From an uncultured Kouleothrix sp. (GTDB lineage Bacteria; Chloroflexota; Chloroflexia; Chloroflexales; Roseiflexaceae): 8,510 nucleotides of DNA. This document shows positions 7,874 to 8,510 of the stretch, one piece after another (positions within the stretch are counted from its first letter, which is position 1; the number at the start of each line of letters is the position of its first letter). The position numbers and the translations under genes were made by a program. The notes below the pieces were generated by a model, which made no database searches, was not told where the DNA came from, and was given only the letters and a program-made list of their open reading frames with translations. The stretch lies in assembly GCA_937858455.1 (NCBI GenBank), contig CALLYN010000068.1:1-8510 (forward strand). Reading direction: 5' to 3'.

Positions 7874-7897
7874 AAAAAAGCGACGCCGATGGTCGCT
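7874..7897 (-). terminator. Intrinsic-terminator-like hairpin on the minus strand
   Basis: Read on the minus strand, AGCGAC, a 7-base loop (CATCGGC) and GTCGCT are followed directly by five more T (six T in all after GTCGC). This is the form of a small Rho-independent terminator with a 6-bp stem. All genes seen in the window are on the + strand, so it would end a minus-strand transcript that starts inside or beyond the gap to the right. The stem is short, so chance is a real alternative. Confidence 0.4.
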
Positions 7898-8023
7898 GGT
7901 TCTCGGGTTAGGCCAGGCCGGCGATATGCGAAAACACGCGCCGGGGTCGTTTATGTAGCGATGGAAGCGCTGCCGGCCGGGTAAGCGCATTGCCGGATTG
8001 GTACGGGCTAGCCGCCGCGTTTC

Positions 8024-8061
8024 GTGCCGCTGTGGTGATTCGGATGGGCAGTTACCGGCAC
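8024..8061 (+). repeat. Inverted repeat abutting the DUF1616 ribosome binding site
   Basis: GTGCCG (8024-8029) and CGGCAC (8056-8061) are exact reverse complements, with an inner CTG/CAG pairing possible (8030-8032 with 8049-8051). The right arm ends one base before the AGGAAA ribosome binding site, so in RNA the hairpin could affect ribosome access. There is no direct evidence of regulation. Confidence 0.3.
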
Positions 8062-8067
8062 AGGAAA
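8062..8067 (+). promoter_or_regulatory. Ribosome binding site of the DUF1616 gene
   Basis: AGGAAA lies 8 bases before the ATG at 8076 and sets the start of the gene that runs off the right edge. Confidence 0.6.
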
Positions 8068-8075
8068 TCATTGCC

Positions 8076-8510
8076 ATGACCGTGAAGCCAACCACGCAAC
8101 CGCGCATCGTTCGCAGCAGCCTGCGTACACCTGCGCCCGCAGAAGTGTATGATCTGCTGCTGCTGATCGGGGCGGCGCTGCTGGTGCCGGCGCTGCTGCT
8201 GCTGCCGCTGCCATGGCTGCGCGTGCCGCTGGGGCTGGCCACAGTGCTGCTGGCGCCGGGCTACGCGCTGGTGGCGGCGATCTTCCCGCAGCGCGACGAC
8301 CTCGACGGCGTGGCGCGCGCCGGGCTGAGCTTTGGCCTGAGCGTGGCGGTGGCGCCGCTGCTGGCGCTGCTGCTCGACCAGCTGCCGTGGGGTATTCAGC
8401 CCTGGCCGATCGCGATCACGCTCATGATCTGGATCACGCTATGGTGCGCGGTGGCGCTGCTGCGGCGCGCCTGGCTGCCGGCCGGCATCGCCGATGCGCC
8501 GGCTATCCCC
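8076..8510 (+). CDS. DUF1616 family membrane protein, 3'-truncated by window edge
   Basis: The first 145 codons are present and the frame is open to the right edge. After a short basic cytoplasmic start (residues 1-24) come hydrophobic segments at about 25-45, 50-71, 85-102 and 110-130. The pattern matches the DUF1616 N-terminus: 'RVPLGLATVLLAPGYALVAA' (49-68) followed by 'IFP' and an acidic spacer, then 'LDGVARAGLSFGLSVAVAPL' (76-95) and 'LLDQLPWGIQPWPI' (99-112). The family is found in archaea and some bacteria, including Chloroflexota, often beside glycosyltransferase and exopolysaccharide genes; its biochemical role is unknown to me. Complete members usually continue into further helices and a soluble outward-facing C-terminal domain, which would lie past this window. 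It is separated from the GT4 gene by 337 bases and may have its own promoter. I am confident of the family, less so of any role in surface glycan assembly. Confidence 0.8.
   Translation, partial: MTVKPTTQPRIVRSSLRTPAPAEVYDLLLLIGAALLVPALLLLPLPWLRVPLGLATVLLAPGYALVAAIFPQRDDLDGVARAGLSFGLSVAVAPLLALLLDQLPWGIQPWPIAITLMIWITLWCAVALLRRAWLPAGIADAPAIP

Larger units (their letters stand above)
7739..8075. other. 337-base intergenic region without a convincing gene, rich in possible stem-loops
   Basis: The region contains several short inverted repeats: CCCGG/CCGGG at 7739-7751, GCTCGCT/AGCGAGC at 7764-7795, AGCGACG/CGTCGTT at 7800-7831 (one G-U pair), AGCGAC/GTCGCT at 7879-7897, CCGGCG/CGCCGG at 7918-7944, and GTGCCG/CGGCAC at 8024-8061. 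Short stems arise by chance in GC-rich DNA, so only 7764-7795 and the one beside the A-run are listed separately with some trust. No tRNA, known riboswitch core or clear sigma-70 promoter was recognised. A 76-codon frame (7754-7984) has no ribosome binding site and no coding look. Confidence 0.5.

Noticed and set aside
7754..7984. 76-codon + strand frame in the gap after GT4
   Set aside because: It has no ribosome binding site at a usable distance, atypical composition and no recognisable motif.
7787..8242. 151-codon minus-strand frame spanning the gap and DUF1616
   Set aside because: Its start is antisense to DUF1616, its first part is Ser/Gly-rich shadow sequence, and a terminator-like hairpin lies inside it.

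Overview
The window is a strongly GC-rich bacterial stretch. Codons ending in G or C dominate, with much CTG for Leu and GCG/GCC for Ala. Six genes lie on the + strand and read as one surface-glycan or surface-glycoprotein locus. The co-occurrence of a DUF1616 membrane protein, a distant STT3/GT39-like membrane glycosyltransferase and a large exported protein, together with the base composition, suggests a Chloroflexota (Roseiflexus/Kouleothrix-like) genome. That placement is inference from gene content; no marker gene is present.

Layout. 3-1118: C-terminal part of a MATE/MOP-type polysaccharide flippase, cut by the left edge. 1121-3622: an 833-residue exported, C-terminally membrane-anchored protein of unknown function with Asp-rich, calcium-loop-like motifs. 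3612-5195: an integral membrane protein with a GT-C-like layout, overlapping the previous gene by 11 bases. 5196-5333: a short gap holding a strong compound inverted repeat. 5334-6605: a second GT-C enzyme, recognisably PMT_2/GT39-like. 6608 (or 6602)-7738: a cytoplasmic GT4 glycosyltransferase. 7739-8075: a 337-base gap with several possible stem-loops, one of which looks like an intrinsic terminator for the minus strand. 8076-8510: N-terminal part of a DUF1616 membrane protein, cut by the right edge.

How the genes may work together (inference). The GT4 enzyme would add sugars from nucleotide donors to a lipid-linked intermediate on the cytoplasmic face. The flippase would move that intermediate across the membrane. 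The two GT-C proteins would use polyprenyl-phosphate-linked sugars on the outer face, either to decorate the glycan or to transfer it to protein. The large exported protein, tightly linked to one GT-C gene, could be an acceptor, a scaffold or a processing factor. The first three genes (3-5195) are nearly contiguous and probably co-transcribed, as are 5334-6605 and the GT4 gene. The inverted repeats in the two gaps are the likeliest transcription boundaries or control points. I saw no tRNA, rRNA, CRISPR array, transposase or integrase.
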